A DNA stretch of 64,000 bases from Latilactobacillus fuchuensis DSM 14340 = JCM 11249. Its GTDB lineage: Bacteria > Bacillota > Bacilli > Lactobacillales > Lactobacillaceae. A model generated the notes under the pieces. It was not told the origin of the DNA. It searched no databases and saw only the letters and a program-made list of their open reading frames with translations. The stretch covers positions 1-64,000 of the forward strand of contig NZ_BAMJ01000005.1 of the NCBI RefSeq assembly GCF_000615805.1. Reading direction: 5' to 3'. Of this stretch, positions 1 through 8,991 are shown in pieces; within the stretch, counting starts at the first letter, position 1; every line of letters begins with the position of its first letter. The translations under genes were made by a program, and so were the position numbers.

Positions 1-62
1 CGAGTGTATTAACATCAATAGTAACAGTACTTAACGATTAAAAAAGTATTTCGGGGGTAAAA

Positions 63-3000
63 ATGTTTATGAAAAAATTTGTAAAAGGGGTATCAGTTCT
101 CGCAGCGCTTGCGATGGTGAATCCAGCAACGATTGTTTCGGCAACGACCGCCACTGGTCAACCGCAATCGGATGTGACGCAGAACACGAATGAAACCGCT
201 ACAACTGTGAAACCGATTGACCGAATGCATTATATGAACAATATATTTGCAACGTCACCATCGTACTATATTGCCTACAGTGGGAGGGGTAATTTGGACT
301 TACGGCTGTATAGTAGTGAACATACCCAATATTTAGCTCGAATGTACATTGTAATGTCTAAAGGACTAACGGTTGACGGTGGATTGGCGGCTATGCAGGT
401 TGCTTTAGCAAATTACCGAAATGCGGTTACGATTCATGCTAATGGGGATAACGATGGGACGTTAAGTATTCAGCAATTAGCGAATACTGCCGATGGAAGA
501 GAAGTTTATGAGATTAGTCCGGGAATTGATAACTATGTAATTGACGGTCAAAACACCGCGGAATTACCGATGACAATTCCTATTCGTTCAGCTGATAAAT
601 CGTCAGGTTTAACGGAAATTTTGATGAATGCTATGACGAAAGAAGATATGACGCAAGATGTATTATTTGCAGGATCTGGCGATGGTCAAAATGTTATTTT
701 TGATAACGACTCTTCTTATCCCCAAACGGCCGCTCAAAATGTGGGGATTATCGGACCCGATGATCAATACGTGCATGGGATGGCTAATCGAAGCTATCAG
801 AAAAAAATGGTTTTTTTCACACCGAAAGTGACGGACCATTACCAAGTAATAGATCCATCCGTTATAAATAAGATTACTCAAAAACCGGTAATCAAAGAAA
901 CAATCCCATCAACTACTGGGGATGCTGGGACAACCTATTCCAGAGTCGGATTAGTAGATACGCTTGAAGCGCTTAAATTAGATTCCAGTGTTTATGATGA
1001 AAAATCTTTGGCGATTGACCAGGGTGATTTAAAAGATACAAGCGTTATTTTGACCCCGCTTAATAGCTTTACGAATAATTCTGAGGTGCCTTTAAATGGT
1101 CAGACGTACACAATAACTGTTAAACGTTTCGCAAAAGATGTGACGGTTAAATATGTTGATCAAGATGGTAAGGCTATTACTGATGCGAATGGCGATACAA
1201 CTGAAACCTTAACCGGCGATGTTGGTGATGACTACCAGTCGGTTCACAAAGATATAGCGGGTTATACTGCGACTGTAGGTGAAGATAATCAAACCGGTAA
1301 ATTTACGGATACACCGCAGATGATTACTTACCATTATACGAAAATTCCAGTTCCGGCTAAGAATATTACAGTCAACTATGAAGATGCAGAGGGTAACCAA
1401 TTAGCTACTTCTGAAACATTAACGGGGAATGTCGATGACCCCTATGCAACCGTAAAAAAAGAGATTATGGGTTATGCATTTAAAAAAGTCGCTAATGATA
1501 ATGCAACCGGAACTTTCAGTGAAGCAGCTCAAACGGTGACATATGTTTATGCCAAAATTGGTAAAGACGTTACGGTTAACTATGTGGATGCAGACGGTAA
1601 AAAATTAGCTGAGTCTAAGACATTAAGCGGTAATGTTGGTGATAAGGTCAACGCCGAAGAAGCAAAAGTTGCCGGTTATGCGATGATCAAAACCAACGCA
1701 ACAGCTGATGATGTATTCACGGATGATGCGCAAATAATCACGTACCATTATGCCAAAATCGGCAAGGACGTTACGGTTAACTATGTCGATGTAGCTGGCA
1801 AAGAACTCGCTACTTCTAAAACGTTAAGCAGTAATGTCGGCGATAAAGTTAATAGCGAAGCGGTCAAAGTTGATGGCTATGCGATGGTCAAAACCAACGC
1901 GACCGCTGATGATGTATTCACGGATGATGCGCAAACAATTACGTATCATTATGCCAAAATCGGCAAAGACGTTACGGTTAACTATGTGGATGCAGACGGT
2001 AAAGAACTAGCTACTTCTAAAACGCTAAGTGGTAATGTTGGTGATAAAGTCAACGCCGAAGAAGCAAAAGTTGCCGGTTATGCGATGGTCAAAACCAACG
2101 CGACCGCTGACGATGTATTTACGGATAAAGCCCAAACAATTACGTACCACTATGCCAAAATCGGTAAAGACGTTACCGTTAACTATGAAGACGAATCAGG
2201 CAACAAAATTGCTGAGTCCAAAACGTTTACTGGGAATGTCGGCGATTCCTATACAGCCGTAAAAAGAGATGTATCAGGTTATGTTTTTAAGAAAGTGACT
2301 GGGAATGAAACTGGAACGCTTGGTGAAACAGCGCAAACTGTGACGTATGTCTATGCCCAAATTGGTAAGGCCGTTACCGTTAACTATGTGAACGCAGATG
2401 GTAAACAACTTGCTAATTCTGAAGAATTTACTGGGAATGTCGGTGAAGCCTATCATGCTGTTCAAAAGGATTTTGATGGCTATCACTTTAAGCGCGTTGA
2501 AGGTAATCCAGATGGACTATTAACTGATCAGCGTCAAACAGTGACTTATCACTATGCTAAACCGGCTGCGGATGTGACCGTTAAATATATATATACCAAG
2601 GGTTCAATGAATGGTCAGGTGCAAATACCATTAGCTGATTCAGTTGTTAAACAAGGCGATATTGGTGATTCCTATACGACTGATGATCCTCAGTTTGCGG
2701 GTTACCACTTGTCATCAATCAAGGGTGCCGAGGCAACGGGTAACTTTACCAGTAAAGCTCAAACGGTTATTTATTATTACGCTAAAGATCCGGTTAAAGC
2801 AGCTGATTGGACCATCAATTATGTCGATGAGGCAGGGAAGCCTCTTGCGGATTCTAAAGTATTAAGTGGCAACATTGATGATTTCTTCTCAGTTCTTAAT
2901 GACGGCTTATTGAAACAAATTGAGGGTTATTTCCCATATGATTCTACGGGGGCACTTGGCGTGAATTTAACCGCAGATCCTCAGACGACTACGCTCATTT

Positions 3001-5131
3001 ATAAGAAGTTAGGGGCTGTGACCGTTAATTACGAAGATGAATCTGGTAAATCAATTGCTGATTCAGAAACGTTAACCGGTAAAGTTCTTGGTGATAAGTA
3101 TCAAACTAAACAAAAAGAAATCTCTGGATATACGTTTAAGGTAGTTTCTGGAGGTGACGAAACCGGCATGTTCCTTGATAAGGATATAACGGTTACTTAC
3201 GTCTACACAAAAGATCCCGTTCCAGCTAAACCTGTCACGGTTAATTATCAAGACGCTAGTGGTAAGCAGTTAGCTGGTTCCGAAACGTTTACTGGGAATG
3301 TCGATGATCCCTATACGGCTGTTAAAAAAGACATTACGGGCTACATTCTCAAGAAAGTGACCGGAAATGAAACCGGTACGCTCAGTGATACAGCTCAAAC
3401 CGTGACCTATGTTTATGCCAAAATCGGCAAAGACGTTACGGTTAATTATGTGGATGCAGCCGGTAAAAAAATAGCTGAGTCTAAAACGTTAAGCGGTAAT
3501 GTCGGCGATAAAGTCAACGCCGAAGAAGCAAAAATCGATGCTACGCGATGGTCAAAACCAACGCGACCGCCGATGATGTATTCACGGATGATGTCCAAAC
3601 CATTACGTATCATTATGTTAAAAAAGCTGATAATGTGACAGTTAAATATGTCGATGAATCTGGCAACGAAATTGCTCCCGCTAAAGCCTTAACTGGCAAT
3701 GTCGGAGCTGCCTATCAAGCAGTTCAAGCTTCAATCGATGGTTACACGTATAAACAAGTAACGGATAATGTCAAAGGAACCTTTACGGACAAACCGCAAA
3801 CGGTCACTTATGTCTATACGAAGAACCCAGTCGCCGGCGCTAACGTGACGGTTAACTACCAAGACGAAGCCGGCAACCAAATCGCTGATTCTCAAATCTT
3901 AACTGGCAATGTCGGGGCTGCCTATCAAGCAGTTCAAGCCTCAATTACTGGTTACACGTACAAACAAGTGATTGGTCAACCAACAGGCACTTTCAGTAAT
4001 GCTGCGCAAACCGTTACTTATGTTTACACGAAGAATCCGGTCGTAGGCGCTAACGTGACGGTTAATTACCAAGACGAAGCCGGTAAACAATTAGCCGCTT
4101 CAGCCATCTTGACTGGCAATATTGATACTAGTTATCACGCTGTTCAAGCAACAATCACTGGCTATCATTACAAAACCGTGACTGGCGCACCGGATGGTCG
4201 TTTTACGGCTAACGCTCAAACGGTCACTTACGTATACACGAAAGATGCCGATAAACCGGTTAAAATCGTTAATCAAACGGTTAAATATGTCGATGAAAAT
4301 GGTCAAACAATTGCGGGAACTGAGATCTTAACCGGCAATATTGGTACACCATATCATGCCATTCAAAAGGCCGTTGCAGGGTACAGTTATAAGTCAGTTA
4401 CGGGCGCACCAACCGGTAACTTCACTACAGATGCACCAACTGTGACCTATATCTATACGAAAGATCCTGTTCAAGGGGCTAACGTGACGGTCAATTATCA
4501 AAACGAAGCTGGCAAGCAGATTGCCAATCCAGCGACGTTAAGCGGTAATGTTGGGGCAGGCTATCAAGCGGTTCAGACACCTATTGATGGTTATACCTTT
4601 AAACAAGTGATTGGCACACCGACTGGCACGTTTAGTAACGCGGCTCAAACAGTCACTTACGTTTACACGAAGAATCCGGTTCAAGCCGGTAATGTGACGG
4701 TTAATTACCAAGATGAAGCGGGCAATCAGCTTGCAAAATCAGCGACGTTAACCGGTAATATTGGCGATAATTACCAAGCCGTTCAACTCGCAGTTGACGG
4801 TTACACCTTCCAAAAAGTGATTGGGAATCCGAACGGAACATTAACGGATGCGGCTCAGTCGGTCACTTACGTTTATGCGAAGACGGTTACTAAACCGGAA
4901 GCATCAACGACACCGATTGAACAACCTAAGCAACCTGTTAAGCAACCGAAGACAACGACCGACCAAACGCCTTCAGAAAAAGTGGCACCAGCGGCTAAAA
5001 CGACTAAAGTCGCTGATGACCGCCAGAAATTACCACAAACTGGGGTTAAACAAGCTAACGGTTTACTAGCTGTAGTTGGCGCGTTACTGATCGCGATTGT
5101 CGGAATGGCTTTCAAGAAACGAAAAAATTAG
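63..5131 (+). pseudogene. LPxTG-anchored MucBP-repeat surface protein, split by a one-base frameshift
   Basis: A secreted adhesin-type protein anchored to peptidoglycan by sortase; MucBP repeats bind mucin-like glycans in characterised relatives. It has a signal peptide (about residues 1-30, Lys-rich start then a hydrophobic core), an unrecognised N-terminal domain of about 330 residues, and about 18 MucBP repeats of roughly 67-75 residues (each opening VTVNY/VKY and closing VTYVY/ITYHY). A Pro/Gln/Lys-rich stretch follows, then LPQTG, a membrane helix and a KKRKN tail. The frame is open from 63 to 3638 and again from 3548 to 5131. Adding one G at about 3540 (GATGCTAC where sister repeats have GATGGCTAC) restores about 1689 residues. 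The ribosome site CGGGGG sits just upstream of 63; ATG 69 is an alternative start. The part before the shift is secreted but lacks the anchor. The binding target is inferred from the family only. Confidence 0.9.
1563..2165 (+). repeat. Three tandem 201-bp near-identical MucBP repeat units
   Basis: Three consecutive 67-codon units (about 1563-1763, 1764-1964, 1965-2165) are nearly identical in DNA. Each starts AAAGACGTTACGGTTAACTA and encodes KDVTVNYVD...TYHYAKIG. A fourth close relative lies at about 3430-3630 and carries the frameshift. Such identity favours slippage or recombination that changes repeat number. Confidence 0.8.
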
Positions 5132-5171
5132 TGAAATAGTGTTTAAAGTATCTCGTAGCAGAGATTAATCT

Positions 5172-5223
5172 AAATAACCAACAAGTTTTCGATAATCAAT
5201 CGAGGACTTGTTGGTTATTTTAT
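5172..5223 (+). terminator. Rho-independent terminator of the surface protein gene
   Basis: A perfect 15-bp inverted repeat (5172-5186 and 5206-5220, arm AAATAACCAACAAGT) with a 19-base loop, followed by a short T-rich tract 41 bases after the stop codon. Confidence 0.85.
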
Positions 5224-5356
5224 TGTATCGGAATATTTATAAGTTTGTTAATTAGAAATTGAACAACAATCAAGTGGTTGTAAGATGAAACAGCTTCGAA
5301 TAATGAGGCTAAATTACGATAAATGTTGATGAATTCCGCATTGTTAAGTGATTTGC

Positions 5357-5412
5357 AATTAAAAGAAGTGGTCGGTAGCTCGCCTCGAAACTTGCTAGCG
5401 ACCACTTTTGTT
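5357..5412 (+). other. Hairpin upstream of the marR-like gene
   Basis: AAGTGGTCG (about 5366-5374) pairs with CGACCACTT (5399-5407), with partly paired GTAGC/GCTAG inside and TTTTG after it. The hairpin ends about 25 bases before the marR-like start. It could be a terminator for a lost upstream transcript or an attenuator. The rest of 5224-5435 holds nothing recognisable. Confidence 0.45.
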
Positions 5413-5435
5413 ACATAGTGTTTACGGGGGAAAGA

Positions 5436-5867
5436 ATGAGGAAAAACAACATGGATAATAACGAAGGCGCCTATCGTAGTTTTCAAGAATGGTATCTCAA
5501 GGTGACGAAGCTCGAACAGAAGATGGATTTTATTGCCAGTCAATACGATGTCAATTACGGTCAATATTTAATCATGAAATATATAATTGTTGATCACTGC
5601 GATGAACCGACGTTGTTAGCCAATGCGTTTGGGATTTCGCGGCCAGCTGTTTCGCGGAAGTTAAACGTCCTCTTTAAGAAGAACAAAATTGTCAAAAAAC
5701 ATAATGATCCAAGCGATCAACGGAAAGTCCATCTGGTTTTAACGGCGGAAGGTAAATCGGATTTAGCTGCGATGGATCTGGCTATCTCCAGTGGTTTAGT
5801 GAAGATTTCATGGCAGACCAGGGCGTTGATTTGGGATTGCTCCAAGAACAAACTAATCATGTCTTAG
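5436..5867 (+). CDS. MarR family transcriptional regulator with frameshifted C-terminus
   Basis: A dimeric winged-helix repressor family. The recognition helix lies near residues 65-80 (FGISRPAVSRKLNVL) and the wing near 88-102 (DPSDQRKVHLVLT). ATG 5436 is preferred because GGGGGAAAG lies at the right distance; GTG 5418 would overlap that site. The last 31 residues (from about SSGLVKIS) do not look like a MarR dimerisation helix. The next reading frame at 5786-5887 encodes a convincing ending, LQWFSEDFMADQGVDLGLL then ...RIPGR, stopping at 5887. One missing base near 5778-5786 explains this, and the repaired protein would be 150 residues, a usual family length. The target is unknown; no regulated operon adjoins it apart from the convergent recombinase. 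Confidence 0.8.
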   Translation: MRKNNMDNNEGAYRSFQEWYLKVTKLEQKMDFIASQYDVNYGQYLIMKYIIVDHCDEPTLLANAFGISRPAVSRKLNVLFKKNKIVKKHNDPSDQRKVHLVLTAEGKSDLAAMDLAISSGLVKISWQTRALIWDCSKNKLIMS

Positions 5868-5895
5868 ATCGAATCCCGGGTCGTTAATATTAAAG

Positions 5896-5921
5896 AAAGC
5901 CTGCCGGTGCGCAGGCTTTTT
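5896..5921. terminator. Bidirectional terminator between marR and the recombinase
   Basis: Inverted repeat AAAGCCTGC (5896-5904) / GCAGGCTTT (5911-5919) with T/A tracts on both sides, between two convergent genes. Confidence 0.8.
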
Positions 5922-6483
5922 AAGATGGTAGTAATTTGAATCGGCGTTTTAATGTCGAGACACTAATGCCGGTTTTTCGACTGATTGATCCGAACGTTGC
6001 GCCGTTTTGTCGAAGATGGAGGGCATCCCGAATTTCCTGATCGGTATACGTCAGTTGGCGTCCTTCGCGATAGTCCGGATTCGTTAGTCGCGCGTTGACT
6101 TTGCCTTCTTGCGTGCGGGTGATAATCATATCCCGTTCGAATTGGGCGAACGCACTAAAGAGCGTGAAGATTAGGCGACCCGAGGGCGTATCTTCGATAA
6201 TTCCCATATTCAGAATGTGAATCTTGATTTGGGCTTCTAAGAGTTCTTGAATAATTTCGAGTGCTTCTTTGGTGTTGCGGGCAAATCGGTCTAGCTTGGT
6301 AACGACAATCGTGTCGCCAGTCTGGACGCGGTTGAGCAGCCGTTCGAATTGTGGTCGATGGACTGTTGTGCCGGTAAACTTCTCGCTATAGATGACATCG
6401 CACTTCTCAGCCTTGAGCTGTGCGATTTGGGTTGCAAGGCTTTGACCGGCGGAAGAGACGCGAGCATAACCAAACTTCATCAT
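5920..6483 (-). CDS. Serine recombinase (resolvase/invertase, Pin/Hin-like)
   Basis: A small serine recombinase that cuts and rejoins DNA at paired sites. N-terminal catalytic domain: YARVSSAGQS carries the nucleophilic serine (about Ser10), VTKLDRFARN holds the conserved Arg residues near 68-72, and the E-helix dimer interface follows (FTLFSAFAQFERDMI). A C-terminal helix-turn-helix covers about 145-187 (GATFGSISRKTGISVSTLKRRF). At 187 residues it has normal resolvase/invertase length. AAAGGAGGTG (6487-6496) precedes ATG 6483/6480. No transposase, terminal repeats or invertible segment were found next to it, so it may be a remnant of a plasmid or transposon or act at distant sites. It sits alone between marR (convergent) and truA (divergent). 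Confidence 0.9.
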   Translation of the reverse strand: MMKFGYARVSSAGQSLATQIAQLKAEKCDVIYSEKFTGTTVHRPQFERLLNRVQTGDTIVVTKLDRFARNTKEALEIIQELLEAQIKIHILNMGIIEDTPSGRLIFTLFSAFAQFERDMIITRTQEGKVNARLTNPDYREGRQLTYTDQEIRDALHLRQNGATFGSISRKTGISVSTLKRRFKLLPS

Positions 6484-6627
6484 GAACACCTCCTTTCAAC
6501 TATAATTATACAATATAGAACAATGTTATCGATATGATTAAATCTGACTAATTATCAAAAAGCGATTGCTACTTTTCAGAAAAGCGTCTAAAATAGAAAG
6601 TAACATTGAATTAAGATGAGGGATAGT

Positions 6628-7391
6628 ATGACACAACGTTATCGCGTCACCGTTGCTTACGATGGGACTGATTTTGCGGGTTTTCAAAGCCAACCGAATC
6701 AGCGCACCGTCCAGGGCACGCTCGAGAAAGCATTAATGAAAATGAGTAAAGGTGAGGCGGTCGCAGTCTATGGTTCTGGTCGCACGGACTCCGGGGTCCA
6801 TGCATACGGTCAGGTTGTCCATTTCGACTATCCCAAGCTCTTGCCGGCTACAAGTATGCTACGCGCATTGAACAGCTCCTACCGCTTGATATGGAGGTTG
6901 TCGACAGTCAGCTGGCGGCTCCTGATTTCCACGCACGATTCGGTACCAGTGGTAAACGGTATTTGTATCGTGTTGATCTTGGTCATTACACCAATCCGTT
7001 TAAACGGCGTTATACGGGCCACTACCCGTATCCAATCGATGTCAGTCGTATTCAGGCGGCAATGCCTGATGTGATGGGTACACACGATTATACGAGCTTT
7101 GCAGCGTCTGGTGGGGTGATTAAGAATAAAGTGCGGACGATTTATGACGCGACTGTTGAATACGACGAGTCAGCTAACGAACTGATTTTTGAGTTTTACG
7201 GCAACGGCTTTTTGTACAACATGGTCCGGATTTTAGTCGCCACTTTATTGGAGATTGGCAATGGCCGCCGCGACGTCCACGACTTTTTACGATTGTACGA
7301 AGTCAAGGATCGACAAGAGGCTCGTTCAACCGCGCCAGCTAGCGGTTTATATTTGAAAGAAGTTTATTATAAAACTGATGAAAATAATTGA
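6628..7391 (+). pseudogene. truA: tRNA pseudouridine(38-40) synthase TruA, one-base frameshift
   Basis: Converts U38-U40 of the tRNA anticodon arm to pseudouridine. Part one carries the N-terminal motif [12 protein letters not shown] and the catalytic [14 protein letters not shown] loop (Asp54). Part two, from about 6891, carries the C-terminal half ([32 protein letters not shown]). ATG 6628 is chosen over 6616 because GATGAGGGA lies just before it. The frame breaks near 6874-6879 (AACAGCTCC); one added base gives ...[11 protein letters not shown]... and a normal 254-residue protein. TruA is a conserved housekeeping enzyme, so a sequencing error is as likely as a real mutation. In lactobacilli truA usually follows the ECF transporter genes; here its upstream neighbour is the recombinase. 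Confidence 0.88.
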
Positions 7392-7398
7392 GATTCAA

Positions 7399-7427
7399 TT
7401 GACTTAATCAATAAATTAGGGTACTAT
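7399..7427 (+). promoter_or_regulatory. Promoter of rplM-rpsI
   Basis: TTGACT (7399-7404), 17-bp spacer, TACTAT (7422-7427), just before the L13 leader. Confidence 0.7.
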
Positions 7428-7433
7428 AGTATC

Positions 7434-7504
7434 TGGTATTGTTTGCCCCACGATAGGCCCCGGAACTTATTGAGTGTCAAACAAACACAGAATATTGGAG
7501 GAAT
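7434..7504 (+). ncRNA. L13 ribosomal protein leader
   Basis: The short transcribed leader before rplM contains GTTTGCCCCACGATAGG...CCCGG and ...GTCAAACAAACACAG, where GTTTG/CAAAC can pair. This matches the position and general form of the Firmicutes L13 leader, thought to bind L13 for feedback control. Assigned by position and pairing only. Confidence 0.55.
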
Positions 7505-7509
7505 AAATC

Positions 7510-7953
7510 GTGCGTACAACTTACATGGCTAAACCAGGCGAAGTAGAACGTAAATGGTATGTGATCGATGCAACAGATATTGCATTGGGTCGCTTATCAA
7601 CAGTAGTCGCTTCTATCTTACGCGGTAAAAATAAACCAACATTTACACCAAACGTTGACACAGGTGACAACGTCATCGTGATCAATGCTGAAAAGATCAA
7701 ATTAACAGGTAAAAAAGCAACTGACAAGTTATATCATCACCATAGTAATCATCCTGGTGGTTTAAAGACTCGTTCAGCTGGCGAAATTCGTGAAAAGACA
7801 CCTGATCGTTTAATCGAAATGTCAGTGAAAGGTATGTTACCAAAGAATACTTTGGGTCATAACCAATTCTTGAAATTACACGTTTACGCTGGTGGCGAAC
7901 ATAAACACCAAGCACAAAATCCAGAAGTCTTAGACATCACGGACATTATTTAA
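7510..7953 (+). CDS. rplM: 50S ribosomal protein L13
   Basis: A large-subunit assembly protein of 147 residues, normal length. The family motif runs from [18 protein letters not shown] at the N-terminus through [17 protein letters not shown] to [22 protein letters not shown]. It starts with GTG behind TTGGAGGAA. It forms the universal rplM-rpsI pair with the next gene, 13 bases downstream, under the promoter at 7399 and the L13 leader. Confidence 0.97.
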   Translation: MRTTYMAKPGEVERKWYVIDATDIALGRLSTVVASILRGKNKPTFTPNVDTGDNVIVINAEKIKLTGKKATDKLYHHHSNHPGGLKTRSAGEIREKTPDRLIEMSVKGMLPKNTLGHNQFLKLHVYAGGEHKHQAQNPEVLDITDII

Positions 7954-7966
7954 GGAGGAAACTATA

Positions 7967-8359
7967 GTGGCTCAAGTAACTTACAGCGGTACAGGTCGTC
8001 GTAAAAATTCAGTAGCTCGTGTACGTTTAGTACCCGGTACTGGTAAAATCACTATCAACAACAAAGACGTTGTTGACTATATCCCATTTGCTAACTTGAT
8101 TTTAGATATGAAACAACCTTTAACAATTACTGAAACAACAGATAGCTATGATATCTTGGTAAACGTTAACGGTGGTGGATTCTCTGGTCAAGCCGGCGCA
8201 ATCCGTCACGGTATTTCACGTGCATTGCTAACTGTAGATCCTGACTTCCGTCCAGCTCTTAAACGCGCTGGCATGTTAACACGTGACCCTCGTATGAAGG
8301 AACGTAAGAAACCAGGTCTTAAGAAAGCTCGTAAAGCATCACAATTCTCAAAACGTTAA
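7967..8359 (+). CDS. rpsI: 30S ribosomal protein S9
   Basis: A small-subunit protein of 130 residues whose basic C-terminal tail reaches the decoding P site. The N-terminus [17 protein letters not shown] and the tail [18 protein letters not shown] are diagnostic. GTG start behind AAGGAGG. Last gene of the rplM operon; a terminator follows at 8385. The accessory island begins directly after it. Confidence 0.97.
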   Translation: MAQVTYSGTGRRKNSVARVRLVPGTGKITINNKDVVDYIPFANLILDMKQPLTITETTDSYDILVNVNGGGFSGQAGAIRHGISRALLTVDPDFRPALKRAGMLTRDPRMKERKKPGLKKARKASQFSKR

Positions 8360-8384
8360 TATATTCTTATATATCAATATTTCG

Positions 8385-8420
8385 AAACACCGTCTCACTT
8401 TTGTGGGAGGGTGTTTTTTT
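8385..8420 (+). terminator. Terminator of rplM-rpsI
   Basis: Imperfect hairpin AACACCGTCTCAC / GTGGGAGGGTGTT followed by seven T residues. Confidence 0.75.
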
Positions 8421-8585
8421 GTGTAGCTATATAGGTTAGACAAAAAAGTAACGCACTTTACGTAATATAGTAATAGGCAGTCGTTAATTGCAAGCGCCAG
8501 ACTCAGTCGATTCAAAATTGACAAGTGGAGGTGAGCGACTTGCGGTAGCTGTGCCAGCACTCGGGTATCAATTGAGTACCAAACC

Positions 8586-8625
8586 AAAATACGCCATCAT
8601 CTGAACTTAGATGACGGCGTATTTT
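8586..8625 (+). other. 17-bp stem-loop in leader A
   Basis: Arms 8586-8602 and 8609-8625 (AAAATACGCCATCATCT / AGATGACGGCGTATTTT) pair with one mismatch around a six-base GAACTT loop. It ends 17 bases before the leader ORF. The A-run/T-run symmetry allows a bidirectional terminator, or a regulatory structure in the peptide mRNA. It is identical in copy B. Confidence 0.65.
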
Positions 8626-8642
8626 GACTTGGACGGAGATTG

Positions 8643-8687
8643 ATGAGTGCTGAAACGCGATTAAATAAAACAATGGAGAATCGCTGA
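8643..8687 (+). CDS. Leader ORF A overlapping the toxin start
   Basis: A 14-codon ORF (MSAETRLNKTMENR) behind CGGAG. Its TGA stop overlaps the toxin ATG (TGATG at 8685-8689), and the toxin ribosome site GGAG lies inside it. This layout suggests translational coupling, as with mok and hok. The sequence is too short for homology evidence; expression is inference. Confidence 0.4.
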   Translation: MSAETRLNKTMENR

Positions 8688-8785
8688 TGAGCTTGTTAAT
8701 TCAAGTCCTTGTCGCAATTCAATTAGGTTTGAAAATCTGGAAACAGATTCTTGAACTGAAAAAATTGCATAAAAAAAGCCGCTAA
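8687..8785 (+). CDS. Small hydrophobic peptide A, candidate type I toxin
   Basis: A 32-residue peptide, too short for routine gene calling. Residues 2-19 are an aliphatic, probably membrane-inserting segment (start MSLLIQVLVAIQLGLKIW), followed by a strongly basic tail ending KKSR. GGAG lies eight bases before the ATG. The size, hydrophobic helix plus cationic tail, and an antisense transcript overlapping the 3' end are the hallmarks of type I toxins such as TxpA or BsrG; the sequence is not recognisably Fst, TxpA or Ldr. Copy B encodes a diverged peptide of the same length sharing IWKQ and KKSR. Conservation of length, ribosome site and both terminators supports a real gene; toxicity is inference. 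Confidence 0.65.
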   Translation: MSLLIQVLVAIQLGLKIWKQILELKKLHKKSR

Positions 8786-8859
8786 ATAGCGGCTGATCAA
8801 AGTTGCAATACGACTACTGTTGCGCGAGGTGGTAACGACACCTTGCGCTTTTTTTGCAT
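8771..8859 (-). ncRNA. Candidate antisense antitoxin RNA A
   Basis: On the minus strand an extended -10, TGcTATAAT (8866-8874), would start an RNA of about 90 nt. Its 5' half forms a GCGCAAGGTG/CACCTCGCGC hairpin, and it ends at AGCCGCT/AGCGGCT followed by seven T. It overlaps the last codons and 3' UTR of the peptide mRNA, whose own terminator lies at 8822-8855. Convergent overlapping transcripts of this kind are typical of TxpA/RatA-type systems. Confidence 0.55.
8822..8855 (+). terminator. Terminator of toxin mRNA A
   Basis: GCGCGAGGTG (8822-8831) pairs with CACCTTGCGC (8839-8848), allowing one G-T pair, followed by seven T. Confidence 0.8.
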
Positions 8860-8991
8860 GGTTTCATTATAGCATCTAAGTTGGGGGAAATCACGAGAAA
8901 TAAATTAAATTAGAATGGCTATGAATTATCAAAGTGATGGTCTAATTCAATACAACAATATTGTGTAATCTTTCGAACTCGTTTTAGAGTA

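Larger units (their letters stand above)
8412..8895 (+). repeat. Direct repeat unit A (type I toxin-antitoxin candidate)
   Basis: A ~480-bp unit whose second copy lies exactly 2108 bp downstream with no net indel. Positions 8461-8681 are identical to 10569-10789 (221 of 221 bases). Upstream the match weakens. Inside the peptide gene it is much lower, and it rises again over the 3' antisense region to about 8895. Confidence 0.9.

Noticed and set aside
2029-2262. Extra ORFs inside the MucBP gene on both strands
   Set aside because: They are out-of-frame shadows of a long, repetitive coding sequence without ribosome sites.
5920-6610. Invertible DNA segment controlled by the recombinase
   Set aside because: No inverted repeats of suitable length were found flanking marR, the recombinase or the surface protein gene.
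8518-8546. TTGACA (8518-8523) as the toxin promoter
   Set aside because: The hexamer is perfect, but no -10 box lies 16-18 bases downstream (TGCGGT instead), so no promoter was called.
8348-8587. Minus-strand ORF of 79 codons, with a near-identical start at 10441-10695
   Set aside because: It exists twice only because the leader repeat is duplicated; the two reading frames diverge outside the repeat and neither has a ribosome site.
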